Program-made: the position numbers and the translations under genes | Source: Actinomycetes bacterium | Lineage (GTDB): Bacteria > Actinomycetota > Actinomycetes > JAHEKZ01 | DNA length: 64,000 nucleotides | NCBI GenBank assembly: GCA_027118455.1 | Contig: JAJAYZ010000015.1 | Location: 1 to 64,000, forward strand | Reading direction: 5' to 3' | Part shown: positions 1-6,989 of the stretch, in pieces | How the letters are laid out: each line of letters begins with the position of its first letter | Position numbering within the stretch: the first letter of the stretch is position 1 | Notes under the pieces: model-generated | The model's database searches: none | What the model saw: the letters and a program-made list of their open reading frames with translations, nothing else | What the model was told of the DNA's origin: nothing

Positions 1-92
1 CCCCCCGGGGGGGTCCCCCAACTTGGGCGTAACCCCTTGTTTGGCCCCATGCGATCCCCCCCCCCCCACACCCCCCCGTTTTTCCCTGGGGG

Positions 93-116
93 GGGTGGTG
101 GGCGTTCCCACCACCC
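93..116. terminator. Hairpin downstream of first Flp pilin gene
   Basis: A perfect 10-bp stem (93-102 with 107-116) closes a four-base CGTT loop. It lies 23 bases past the stop codon of the minus-strand pilin at 139. No clear U-tract follows, so a terminator role is inferred. The surrounding homopolymers make base accuracy here doubtful. Confidence 0.45.
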
Positions 117-138
117 ACCCCACAGTTAGCGTTCGGTG

Positions 139-342
139 CTAGCCAGCACAGCTTGCAGTGACTGACGCTCCCGAGGAAACCGTGCTGCAGGTCTTGCTGA
201 AGACGTTCTTGATGACTCCGCCGAGGGCGAAGACGATAACGACAATGACAGCTGCGATGGCGGCCACAAGCAGGCCGTACTCAACTGCAGATGCACCTTC
301 GTCGTTACGGGCGTTCATGAGGCTGCGCATGTATCGGATCAT
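139..342 (-). CDS. flp: Flp family type IVb prepilin (copy 1)
   Basis: Major subunit precursor of a Flp/Tad pilus. The 67-residue protein has a short basic leader ending in DEG, followed by ASAVEYGLL. This is the Flp processing site: cleavage after Gly16 leaves Glu at +5 and Tyr at +6. One hydrophobic helix follows (about residues 17-45). Two Cys in the C-terminal tail (TCS...SCAG) are shared by all three copies and could form a disulfide. A GGAGGA ribosome site precedes the ATG. The matching export machinery (CpaB/E, TadA/B/C) is encoded at 4.8-12.3 kb. No TadV prepilin peptidase is visible in the window, so it must be encoded elsewhere. Confidence 0.93.
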   Translation of the reverse strand: MIRYMRSLMNARNDEGASAVEYGLLVAAIAAVIVVIVFALGGVIKNVFSKTCSTVSSGASVTASCAG

Positions 343-510
343 TCTGTGATTCCTCCGTGGCCTGGACTGATGAGTTCCCCGAACTGGTCGGTTCTTCCGG
401 GCCCCCCTTCAGGCCCCGGTGGATCCATAGTGATGGTTGCCCGTAGCACGATCCATCCGCTGGGAGTTCGACAAACCCTGGCCGATCGGATGACCGCCAT
501 TCGGATGGAC
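343..510. repeat. Duplicated pilin upstream region, copy A
   Basis: This segment upstream of pilin 1 resembles 1196-1360 upstream of pilin 3. Shared blocks include the ribosome-site stretch CCTCCGTGGCC, a TCCGGG...TCAGGCCCCG block, and a block near 452-500 with CCATCCGCTG, GTTCGACAA and TGGCCGATCGGA. Pilin 1 and pilin 3 were therefore probably duplicated together with their promoter region. The imperfect hairpin at 397-419 may also terminate pilin 2. Confidence 0.7.
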
Positions 511-563
511 GAACGCAACGAGGGAGCATGGCCGATCGCGAAGCGGGATCTCCTACGCCTGGC

Positions 564-770
564 TCAGCCGGCGCAGCTGGCGGTCACCGAGGCACCCGAC
601 GAAACGTCGCTGCAGGTCTTGGCGAAGATATTCTTGATGACTCCGCCGAGGGCGAAGACGATGATGACGATAACGGCCGCGATGGCGGCGACCAGGAGCC
701 CGTACTCAACGGCTGAGGCTCCCTCATCGCTCTTTCGCGAGTGGATGATGTTTCGAATGTACGACGTCAT
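564..770 (-). CDS. flp: Flp family type IVb prepilin (copy 2)
   Basis: A 68-residue Flp prepilin with leader MTSYIRNIIHSRKSDEG, cleavage after Gly17 and then ASAVEYGLL. It has the same hydrophobic helix and C-terminal Cys pair as its neighbours. Its upstream DNA (771-940) is not similar to the regions upstream of copies 1 and 3, so it is probably controlled differently. A small inverted repeat, TCACCC-GATT-GGGTGA, sits at 914-929. Confidence 0.93.
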   Translation of the reverse strand: MTSYIRNIIHSRKSDEGASAVEYGLLVAAIAAVIVIIVFALGGVIKNIFAKTCSDVSSGASVTASCAG

Positions 771-941
771 GGTGGGATCTCCTCAGGAACTGCGCAGATG
801 GCCTGTTGACATGTCCCCGAGGTCGACTCCCGATCGAATCTGTGGTCGAGCAGTCGCTACTGCACGCTCATGTTGCTCCTCCCGGCCGAACTCGGTGGCC
901 CGTTCACAATGAGTCACCCGATTGGGTGAAAGGGCACGAGA

Positions 942-977
942 AAAGGGGCGGTGGGCTCTGATGCCCGCCGCCCCTTT
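942..977 (-). terminator. Intrinsic terminator of the third pilin gene
   Basis: A 15-bp stem (942-956 with 963-977, one G-U pair) closes the six-base loop TCTGAT. Read on the minus strand it is followed by TTTTCT. It starts 15 bases past the stop at 992, a classic position for a rho-independent terminator. It separates pilin 3 from pilin 2. Confidence 0.85.
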
Positions 978-991
978 GCAGCTGTGAGCCG

Positions 992-1195
992 CTAGCCGGC
1001 GCAGCTTCCGGCGACGGACGCCCCCGACGATACGACACTGCAGGTCTTGCCGAAAACGCTCTTGATCGCCCCACCGAGGGCGAAGACGACGATCAGAATG
1101 ACCGCCGCGATGGCTGCAACGAGAAGGCCGTATTCAACGGCGGACGCACCCTCATCGTTGCGGGCGGTCCTGAGTTTGCGCATGTAAGCGAACAT
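992..1195 (-). CDS. flp: Flp family type IVb prepilin (copy 3)
   Basis: A 67-residue Flp prepilin starting MFAYMRKL. Its processing motif is DEG|ASAVEYGLL, with Gly16 at -1 and Glu/Tyr at +5/+6. The helix and the two C-terminal Cys match copies 1 and 2. The reading frame is open far upstream, but the ATG at 1195 is chosen because it gives the family length and follows a GGAGGGA ribosome site. It lies downstream of a two-component system transcribed the same way, which may control it. Confidence 0.92.
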   Translation of the reverse strand: MFAYMRKLRTARNDEGASAVEYGLLVAAIAAVILIVVFALGGAIKSVFGKTCSVVSSGASVAGSCAG

Positions 1196-1360
1196 TCGTT
1201 GATCCCTCCGTGGCCAAATCCGTGACTCCCCCGACGAACTCGGTTCGTCCGGGACCCGCATCAGGCCCCGCGTTGCCATGATCGCGTGGACGTTGCGGGC
1301 AGACCATCCGCTGCGGGTTCGACAATCGATGGCCGATCGGACGACCTCGATCGGGTGACG
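1196..1360. repeat. Duplicated pilin upstream region, copy B
   Basis: Homologous to 343-510 by block-wise similarity: CCTCCGTGGCC next to the start, TCCGGGAC and CATCAGGCCCCG, then CCATCCGCTGCG, GTTCGACAA and TGGCCGATCGGA near 1304-1345. The most distal block is the best conserved and is the likeliest promoter or activator site. It fills the gap between pilin 3 and the response regulator gene. Confidence 0.7.
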
Positions 1361-1379
1361 GTCCCGGATGCGCCCGCCG

Positions 1380-2021
1380 TCAGTTTTCGGTTCTTGGCGC
1401 CTCGATGAGACCCAAGCGCAGCGCGGCCATGATCGCCTGGGCCCGGTTTCCGGCCCCCAGCTTCTCGTAGAGCTTGGAGATGTGGGTCTTGGTCGTGGAG
1501 TCGCTGATGTAAAGCCTCCGTGAGATCTGCGCGACGCCAAGCCCCTCTGCCAGGAGGTCGAGCACTTCCTTCTCTCGGGGTGAGAGTTGCGGTCCGGTGG
1601 GGGACATTCGGCGACGCATGGCCTCGGCGAGGTTGGGTGCGGTGAACGACCGGGGTGAGCTGGCGGCGTGGCGGGCGGCAATGACGACATCCGCGGCTGG
1701 TGCGTCCTTGGGGACGAAGGCGGATGCTCCGGCGTCGAGGGCTCCAAAGAGCTGATCGTCGCCGGCGTACATCGTGAGCACCACGATGCCGAGGTGGTCG
1801 TTCGCGGCTCGGGCCGCTCTGGCGGCGTCCAACCCACTGCCGTCTGGCAGGCGGACGTCGAAGATAACGACGTCAGGGGAGAGGTTCAGGAGGGCGGCTT
1901 CGGCATCGGCCACCGAGGCGGCCTCGCCAACAACTTCGAAGTCGCCTGAGCGGTCGAAAGCTCGCCGGAGCCCCTCCCTGATCAGCTGATGGTCGTCAAC
2001 GAGCAGCACGCGAATCGTCAT
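1380..2021 (-). CDS. NarL/LuxR-family response regulator
   Basis: A 213-residue DNA-binding response regulator. The N-terminal receiver starts TIRVLLVDDHQLIREGL, with acidic DD near residues 9-10, the phospho-acceptor Asp in VVIFDVRLPDG (about 55) and Lys in FVPKDAP. The C-terminal LuxR-type helix-turn-helix is LSPREKEVLDLLAEGLGVAQ followed by ISDSTTKTHISKLYEKL. Its start overlaps the 3' end of the sensor kinase gene by 26 bases, so the pair is translationally coupled. The position directly upstream of the pilin genes suggests that it regulates them, but this is inference. Confidence 0.93.
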   Translation of the reverse strand: MTIRVLLVDDHQLIREGLRRAFDRSGDFEVVGEAASVADAEAALLNLSPDVVIFDVRLPDGSGLDAARAARAANDHLGIVVLTMYAGDDQLFGALDAGASAFVPKDAPAADVVIAARHAASSPRSFTAPNLAEAMRRRMSPTGPQLSPREKEVLDLLAEGLGVAQISRRLYISDSTTKTHISKLYEKLGAGNRAQAIMAALRLGLIEAPRTEN

Positions 2022-3639
2022 GCTCGCTGTCCCTTCCGGGTCTCGGGGATGCCGCCAGGTGTCGGCCAGCCTTGCCCTGGTGGACTTCTACGCTAGTACC
2101 TCCGCCGGGACGGTCGTTGACCGACAGCTCGCAGCCGGCACGTTCGGCCCGCTCCTGCATGATCGAGAGCCCGAAGCTGTCGTCGCGCGGAGGCAACAGG
2201 CCTCGCCCGTCGTCGTCGACGCGGAGGTAGACCTCAGGGGCGTCGACGAGGCAGGTGACCCACAGGTTGCGGGCCCGACTATGCCGCCGGGCGTTGGCGA
2301 TCGCTTCCTGGGCGATCCGCAGGATCTCTGATTCGATGGCTGGGCGAAGTCTTGCCGGAGACTCAGACAACTCCAGGTGGACGGCAATCCCGGCAGTGGC
2401 CCCAACATGGCGGGCGTGGTCGGCGAGAACTGAGGTGAGGCTCGCGCCGGGGCCGATCTCCCTGCGCAGGTCAAAGATGGAGAAGCGGAGCTCGGAGATG
2501 ATCCGCGAGACCTCGTCGCGGAGCACGACCAGTTGTGGGGTGACCTCGGGGGGAGCATGCGCGCTGATGTCGTCGATCAGGTATCCCAGCGACGCCACCT
2601 CCTGCGCGACGCCGTCGTGGATCTCTCGGGCCAGTCGTTGTCGCTCCTCGGCGGTTGCCAGGCTTCGCACCTCGTCGAACAAGAGGGCAGCCTCGAGCCG
2701 GACGGCGTCTGCGTCAGCGGCCTCGGACAACTGGACGAGCTCATCGGCAGTCCAGGGCTGGCCACGACGTTCCACGGCGACCAGTCCGACCACAGTGCCC
2801 CGAATACTCATGGGCACGACGGCGCCATACATGCTGGGGTCGGAGGTCAGCGCCCCGGGGGCGGCGATCGCCTGACCCTGGTCGATTGCCCTCGCCCACG
2901 GCGTGCCATGCGCGAGGTCGGCCACGAGCTCGAAGTCGGCGCCCGGCCCCGTGGCGAGTGCCAGGGGAACGCTCCCAGCCCGATAGCTGAAGACCCAGCC
3001 GCGGGTGACTCCATGACGCTCGCGCAAATCATCGATCAGAGTGGTGCCTAGGCTCACGGCGTCGAGGCCGCCGGAAAGCTCTCTGGCCACGTCTCGCAAT
3101 TGAGTGAGCAGTCTGGTGGCCTCCAGGTAGCTTTCGTCGTCACCGGGCACTTGGGTCTGGACCCGTCTGACCCATGCGGCCAGGAGGCCGACGGCGAGCG
3201 CGAGTAGCGACCACTGGACCACATCGACGAGGTAGTCGGTGCCGACCAGGCTCACTGACCCAAAGGCGCCAGGGGCCAGGAGAACGCCGATCGTCGCGCC
3301 CGAGGTGATGATCGCCAACGACCACCCTCCGATGAGGCCGGCAGAGAGCGCAGGTGTTACCAGATAGGGCAACAGCGATGAGTCGTACGGTTCGACGCTG
3401 CCGATGATGAGTCCAGCCACCAGGGCCTCAACGGCCGGGCGCCAGCGACGTAGGGCACGGCTGCGCACGGGAAGCACGGCAGCGATCGCCAGGAGGGTCA
3501 ACAAGATGAGTTGGAGCAGCAGATCGTCCGCCGTGCCGATGAGCACTGTGACCGTGTAGATCAGGGCCAGCGCGGCTGCCCGCGCAGCGATCTCGAGCCG
3601 CTGGTTGTCCAGCTGGCCGAGGACTCGGTCTCGCGTCAC
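1996..3639 (-). CDS. Membrane sensor histidine kinase (HisKA_3 type)
   Basis: A 547-residue kinase, partner of the response regulator that follows. The N-terminal 160 residues hold several hydrophobic segments. A GAF-like domain follows (about 180-320). The HisKA_3 dimerisation region has the phospho-acceptor His in LAREIHDGVAQEVASLGYLI (about 340). The HATPase has N-box EAIANARRHSRA and G-box DDDGRG plus RPGGGTSVEV. The GTG start at 3639 has no clear ribosome site. The 3640-3758 region, shared with a divergent gene, carries an inverted repeat. The stimulus is unknown. Confidence 0.9.
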   Translation of the reverse strand: MTRDRVLGQLDNQRLEIAARAAALALIYTVTVLIGTADDLLLQLILLTLLAIAAVLPVRSRALRRWRPAVEALVAGLIIGSVEPYDSSLLPYLVTPALSAGLIGGWSLAIITSGATIGVLLAPGAFGSVSLVGTDYLVDVVQWSLLALAVGLLAAWVRRVQTQVPGDDESYLEATRLLTQLRDVARELSGGLDAVSLGTTLIDDLRERHGVTRGWVFSYRAGSVPLALATGPGADFELVADLAHGTPWARAIDQGQAIAAPGALTSDPSMYGAVVPMSIRGTVVGLVAVERRGQPWTADELVQLSEAADADAVRLEAALLFDEVRSLATAEERQRLAREIHDGVAQEVASLGYLIDDISAHAPPEVTPQLVVLRDEVSRIISELRFSIFDLRREIGPGASLTSVLADHARHVGATAGIAVHLELSESPARLRPAIESEILRIAQEAIANARRHSRARNLWVTCLVDAPEVYLRVDDDGRGLLPPRDDSFGLSIMQERAERAGCELSVNDRPGGGTSVEVHQGKAGRHLAASPRPGRDSEHDDSRAAR

Positions 3640-3663
3640 CGCATCACGGTGTCACAGACGAGC

Positions 3664-3692
3664 GGACACCCCATCGATATAGGGGTGTGTCC
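3664..3692. promoter_or_regulatory. Inverted repeat in divergent promoter region
   Basis: GGACACCCC (3664-3672) faces AGGGGTGTGTCC (3681-3692) across an AT-rich core, ATCGATAT. The arms match except for a two-base insertion. It lies between the sensor kinase start (3639, minus) and the DnaB-like gene start (3759, plus), so it could be an operator for either. The role is inferred from position only. Confidence 0.4.
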
Positions 3693-3758
3693 TGGTCCAG
3701 AAGGTGGGGATCTGGCCAAGTTCCGGCACGGAAGGCTGCTGTGTGATTCCATTTCATC

Positions 3759-4760
3759 ATGTCTGATGACGTCTTCTCCCTGGGTGATGTCCTGGCTGCC
3801 ACCGATCGCCGGCTCGAGGCCGGCCTGACAGCGGCGGCACGAGTCACCCCCACCGGTTTTCATCCGCTCGACACCTACCTAGCTGGTGGGCTCCGAGCTG
3901 GCGAACTGACACTGCTCGGTGGTCCGCAGGGGCTCGGCAAGACCACGATGGCGCTGCAGATGCTGCGGAATGTCGTGGTCAGCGGAGGAACCGGGCTCTA
4001 CTTTTCCTTCGAACATGACCCGGCCACGGTCCTCGAGCGCTTTGTGGCGATCGAGGCGTCATCCAGGTATGGGATCGATGCCGTCCCTCTTCGCCGCATT
4101 CGCGAAGCGATGGAGAGCCTCGATGGTCACAGTGGGGGGCTGGCTGATCGTTTGGCAAACACTCCCGGCGGGGGCGAGGCTGTCGACGCCGTCGAGAAGT
4201 ACGCATCGCGCCTGCACATCCAGCGGGCCAGCGGTGGGGCCACTGATCTGACGACGATCAAAGCAACGGTCAACCAGGTGATCGCTGAGACCGGGTCCGC
4301 ACCTGTTGTCGTCGTTGACTACTTGCAGAAGGTGCCCGTCCTCGATCGACAGCTCTCCGAGGAAGACAGGATCACCACGGTGGCCCAGGGGCTCAAAGAC
4401 CTCGCGCTGGAACGCGACGTTGCAGTTTTCGCGGTGGTTGCATCCGACAAGGAGGGTATCGTCAGTGGGCGCCGCATGCGGGTGCACCACCTGCGCGGTG
4501 CAGCGGCGTTGGCGTACGAGGCTGATGTCGTTCTGGTGATCAACGACAAGTACGACGTGGTGGCGCGACACCACTTGGTCTTCGATGTCGGAAACGCCGA
4601 ACGCTTCCGTGACTTCATTGTCGTAACCATCGAGAAGAACCGCACGGGGATCGACCGCATCGACTTAGAGTTCCGCAAGCGTTTCGAACAAGGGCGATTC
4701 GAGACCGAGGGTGCACCCGTCGCTGAGCAGTTGGTAGACGAGCGCGTCTTCGTCGAGTAG
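3759..4760 (+). CDS. DnaB-like (SF4) RecA-fold ATPase
   Basis: A 333-residue protein matching only the C-terminal ATPase part of replicative DnaB helicases. Walker A is GGPQGLGKTTMALQML (about residues 53-68). Walker B is VVVVDYLQKVP (about 185). It also has SFEHDP (about 90), a segment reading VHHLRGAAALAYEADVVLVI, and a late IEKNRTG motif. The DnaB N-terminal domain is missing, so it is not the replicative helicase. Its stop lies two bases from the convergent stop of the last tad-operon gene. A helicase-like or regulatory ATPase role is possible, but the function is not known. Confidence 0.8.
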   Translation: MSDDVFSLGDVLAATDRRLEAGLTAAARVTPTGFHPLDTYLAGGLRAGELTLLGGPQGLGKTTMALQMLRNVVVSGGTGLYFSFEHDPATVLERFVAIEASSRYGIDAVPLRRIREAMESLDGHSGGLADRLANTPGGGEAVDAVEKYASRLHIQRASGGATDLTTIKATVNQVIAETGSAPVVVVDYLQKVPVLDRQLSEEDRITTVAQGLKDLALERDVAVFAVVASDKEGIVSGRRMRVHHLRGAAALAYEADVVLVINDKYDVVARHHLVFDVGNAERFRDFIVVTIEKNRTGIDRIDLEFRKRFEQGRFETEGAPVAEQLVDERVFVE

Positions 4761-4762
4761 CG

Positions 4763-6046
4763 CTAGGCGGTAGGCGTCTGGTCCTGGTTCAAGTGCTCGG
4801 CGAGTAGTCGCGCGAGCGTGCGGAGATCCACGGCTTGCTCGATTAGCGGCCCTGCCTCGTCAGCCAAGTCGACGAGGGATGACAGAGAGCGTTCGGTGAA
4901 AGGCTCCGAGCCGTCACGCGAGAGAATGAGTACCGCTCGCACAATTGGAACGGGGACGGCCATCAGGTGGTTTCGACTTGCGAGTGGGGTCCCGCGCAAG
5001 TCAAGGCGCGCGACGTCACTGTCTTGAATTAGCACTCCCTTTCCTGCCGTCGCAACGTTGTCGACGATCCAGGCCTCGGGCAAGAGCTGCAGCCGGTGTT
5101 CTAGGGGGCGGAGGCCGACACCTGCCGCCACTCGCCACAGTGCGCCATCGGGGACCAGCAGGGCGCCGGCATCAGCGAGACCACGGACGACCGCGTCCTC
5201 AACGATGACTTTGGCGATCTCCTCAAGGGTGTAGTAGCTCTCGGCTTCCTCCAGGAGCCAATGCATCGGGTCACCGGCGCTGAACTCACTGATCGGTTCC
5301 GGCTCGGGTTCGGGGGCGGCTGGCGCGACTGATGGGAGCGGTTCAGAGGGGTCGAGCCGGATGCTCGAGACCGGGTGCTCGTCGGAGGACTTGAGGGCGC
5401 TGTGCTTGTGCAGCTGCGCGCTCCTGGGCTTCCTCGGCGCGTGGGCGGGAACCGGGACGGCCGCGGGTTCGCTCACAAGGAAGGGTTCTGGCGCCTGCTC
5501 TGGCTCGGGTTCCGGGTTGGGCTCGGTGACCAACTCGGGCTCCGGCTCGAGGAGCCGTTCCCGTTCAGGTGACGGAACCGGTGGGGTGGATTCCTCCTCA
5601 CGAAGCAGCTCGGGCGCTGGGGCAAGGTCGAGCTCGGGAACGTCTTCCAACAGTGGGTCACTGGGAGCAGCGGTCTTGACCGCGGGAGGGGTGCGGGGGT
5701 GCCGGAGAGCAGCGGCGAGGGCGATCTTCAGACGCTCGGGGTCCAGGGGCAGCGGAAGCAGCTCGACACCGGGGAGGCTGGTGACGCCGGACTCGCTCCA
5801 TGCCGGGTCAGACGCCGCCACCAGCAAGACAGGCACCCACCGGCCTTGGGCCCTCAGGTCACCGACCACGCGTTGAGCGTCCTTCGGCGAGCCGAGATCG
5901 AGAACGAGAACGTCGACGCCGACGTCCTCGCCGCCTGCCAACCAGTCATCGAGGCCAGATGGCCGGATCTCCGCAACGCTGTGGTCGCTGGCCGAGAAGG
6001 CCATCGACATGTCCGGGTTGCGCGAAACGAGGGCTACGCGCGCCAT
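4763..6046 (-). CDS. Tad-operon protein with acidic Pro/Glu linker and GAF-like domain
   Basis: A 427-residue soluble protein of unknown function. The N-terminal ~110 residues look like a response-regulator or CpaE-type receiver fold (RVALVSRNPD; VDVLVLDLGSPKDA; WVPVLLVAAS). Residues ~120-260 are a low-complexity linker rich in Pro-Glu repeats. The C-terminal ~160 residues resemble a GAF domain (YYTLEEIAKVIVEDAVVRGL; GALLVPDG; HLMAVPVPI). It starts three bases past the tadC stop and is therefore the last gene of the tad operon. A scaffold or regulator of pilus assembly is a reasonable guess, not shown. Confidence 0.75.
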   Translation of the reverse strand: MARVALVSRNPDMSMAFSASDHSVAEIRPSGLDDWLAGGEDVGVDVLVLDLGSPKDAQRVVGDLRAQGRWVPVLLVAASDPAWSESGVTSLPGVELLPLPLDPERLKIALAAALRHPRTPPAVKTAAPSDPLLEDVPELDLAPAPELLREEESTPPVPSPERERLLEPEPELVTEPNPEPEPEQAPEPFLVSEPAAVPVPAHAPRKPRSAQLHKHSALKSSDEHPVSSIRLDPSEPLPSVAPAAPEPEPEPISEFSAGDPMHWLLEEAESYYTLEEIAKVIVEDAVVRGLADAGALLVPDGALWRVAAGVGLRPLEHRLQLLPEAWIVDNVATAGKGVLIQDSDVARLDLRGTPLASRNHLMAVPVPIVRAVLILSRDGSEPFTERSLSSLVDLADEAGPLIEQAVDLRTLARLLAEHLNQDQTPTA

Positions 6047-6049
6047 GGC

Positions 6050-6988
6050 CTACTGCCCGACGACTATCGCGTCGTAGATGTTGATAGCGGCCGGCCCCAA
6101 CACCACGATGAACAGACACGGCAGGATGCAGAAGATCAACGGGAAGAGGATCTTGACCGGCACCTTCTGAGCCTTCTCCTCCGCGCGTTGTGAGCGCTTG
6201 ATGCGCATCTCTCTGGCCTGAATTCGCAGAACGTTGGCGATTGGGATACCAAAAGCGTCTGCCTGGATCATGGCGGTCACGAATCCTTGCAGCTCTTCGA
6301 CGTCAGTGCGCTCGCCGAGTGCCCGCATGGCTTCGCTGCGTCCCATTCCGATCTGCATCTCTTGCAGGACACGGAAGAACTCCTCAGCGAGGGGTCCGTG
6401 CGTGTTTCGCGCCACCTGAGAAACGGCGGCGTCGAAGGCAAGCCCGGCCTCGACGCTGATCGTCAGGAGGTCGAGGGCATCGGGAAGATCCTTGAGAATC
6501 TGATCGCTCCGGTTGTAGGCGGCCTGGTGCAGGGCCATGTTCGGCGCATAGAAGCCAGCCAGCGTGAAGCCGATCGCGCAAGCAAGCGTTGGTAGAAACC
6601 CGCCGATGAGCGCCCCAAAGAGCAGTCCAACGATCAGTCCGGCGAAGAGTCCAAGAACCTTGAAGGCGATGACCCGGTCGACGTTCCAGTTGGGCGGGTT
6701 ACCAGCCAGATCGAGTTTCCGCTTGATCCGATCGGTCTGGTCTCCCGCGGTGAACCGATGGCCGAGCCCGGTAAGACTTCCCATGGCTGGGGCTAAGACG
6801 CGGTCGCCAAAGGGCCTGTCCAGTTCGGCCCTCATCTGATCGGGCGCGGTGTCTATCGCCCGAACGGCTGCCAGTGAGCGATTGACGGCCTGGCGTTCTG
6901 ACGTGATGGTGCCGATGGTGGTCAGCAAAATGACGATCGCCACGAAGACGGCGATAAGCCCAAGCGCAAGCACGAGTTCGGGCGCCAT
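6050..6988 (-). CDS. tadC: TadC, Tad pilus inner-membrane platform protein
   Basis: A 312-residue type II secretion F-domain protein. An N-terminal membrane segment is followed by a pair near residues 108-150. The T2SSF domain (about 168-290) contains LPDALDLLTISVEAGLAFDAAV and GFVTAMIQADAFGIPIANVLRIQAREMRIKR-type motifs. A C-terminal membrane segment ends the protein. TadB and TadC together form the platform through which the TadA ATPase drives pilus assembly. It starts one base after the tadB stop. Confidence 0.92.
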   Translation of the reverse strand: MAPELVLALGLIAVFVAIVILLTTIGTITSERQAVNRSLAAVRAIDTAPDQMRAELDRPFGDRVLAPAMGSLTGLGHRFTAGDQTDRIKRKLDLAGNPPNWNVDRVIAFKVLGLFAGLIVGLLFGALIGGFLPTLACAIGFTLAGFYAPNMALHQAAYNRSDQILKDLPDALDLLTISVEAGLAFDAAVSQVARNTHGPLAEEFFRVLQEMQIGMGRSEAMRALGERTDVEELQGFVTAMIQADAFGIPIANVLRIQAREMRIKRSQRAEEKAQKVPVKILFPLIFCILPCLFIVVLGPAAINIYDAIVVGQ

Positions 6989-6989
6989 T

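Noticed and set aside
5361-5876. Ser/Gly/Arg-rich plus-strand open frame of 171 codons
   Set aside because: It is the antisense of the Pro-Glu linker in the 4763-6046 gene; the repeats arise from that linker's codons.
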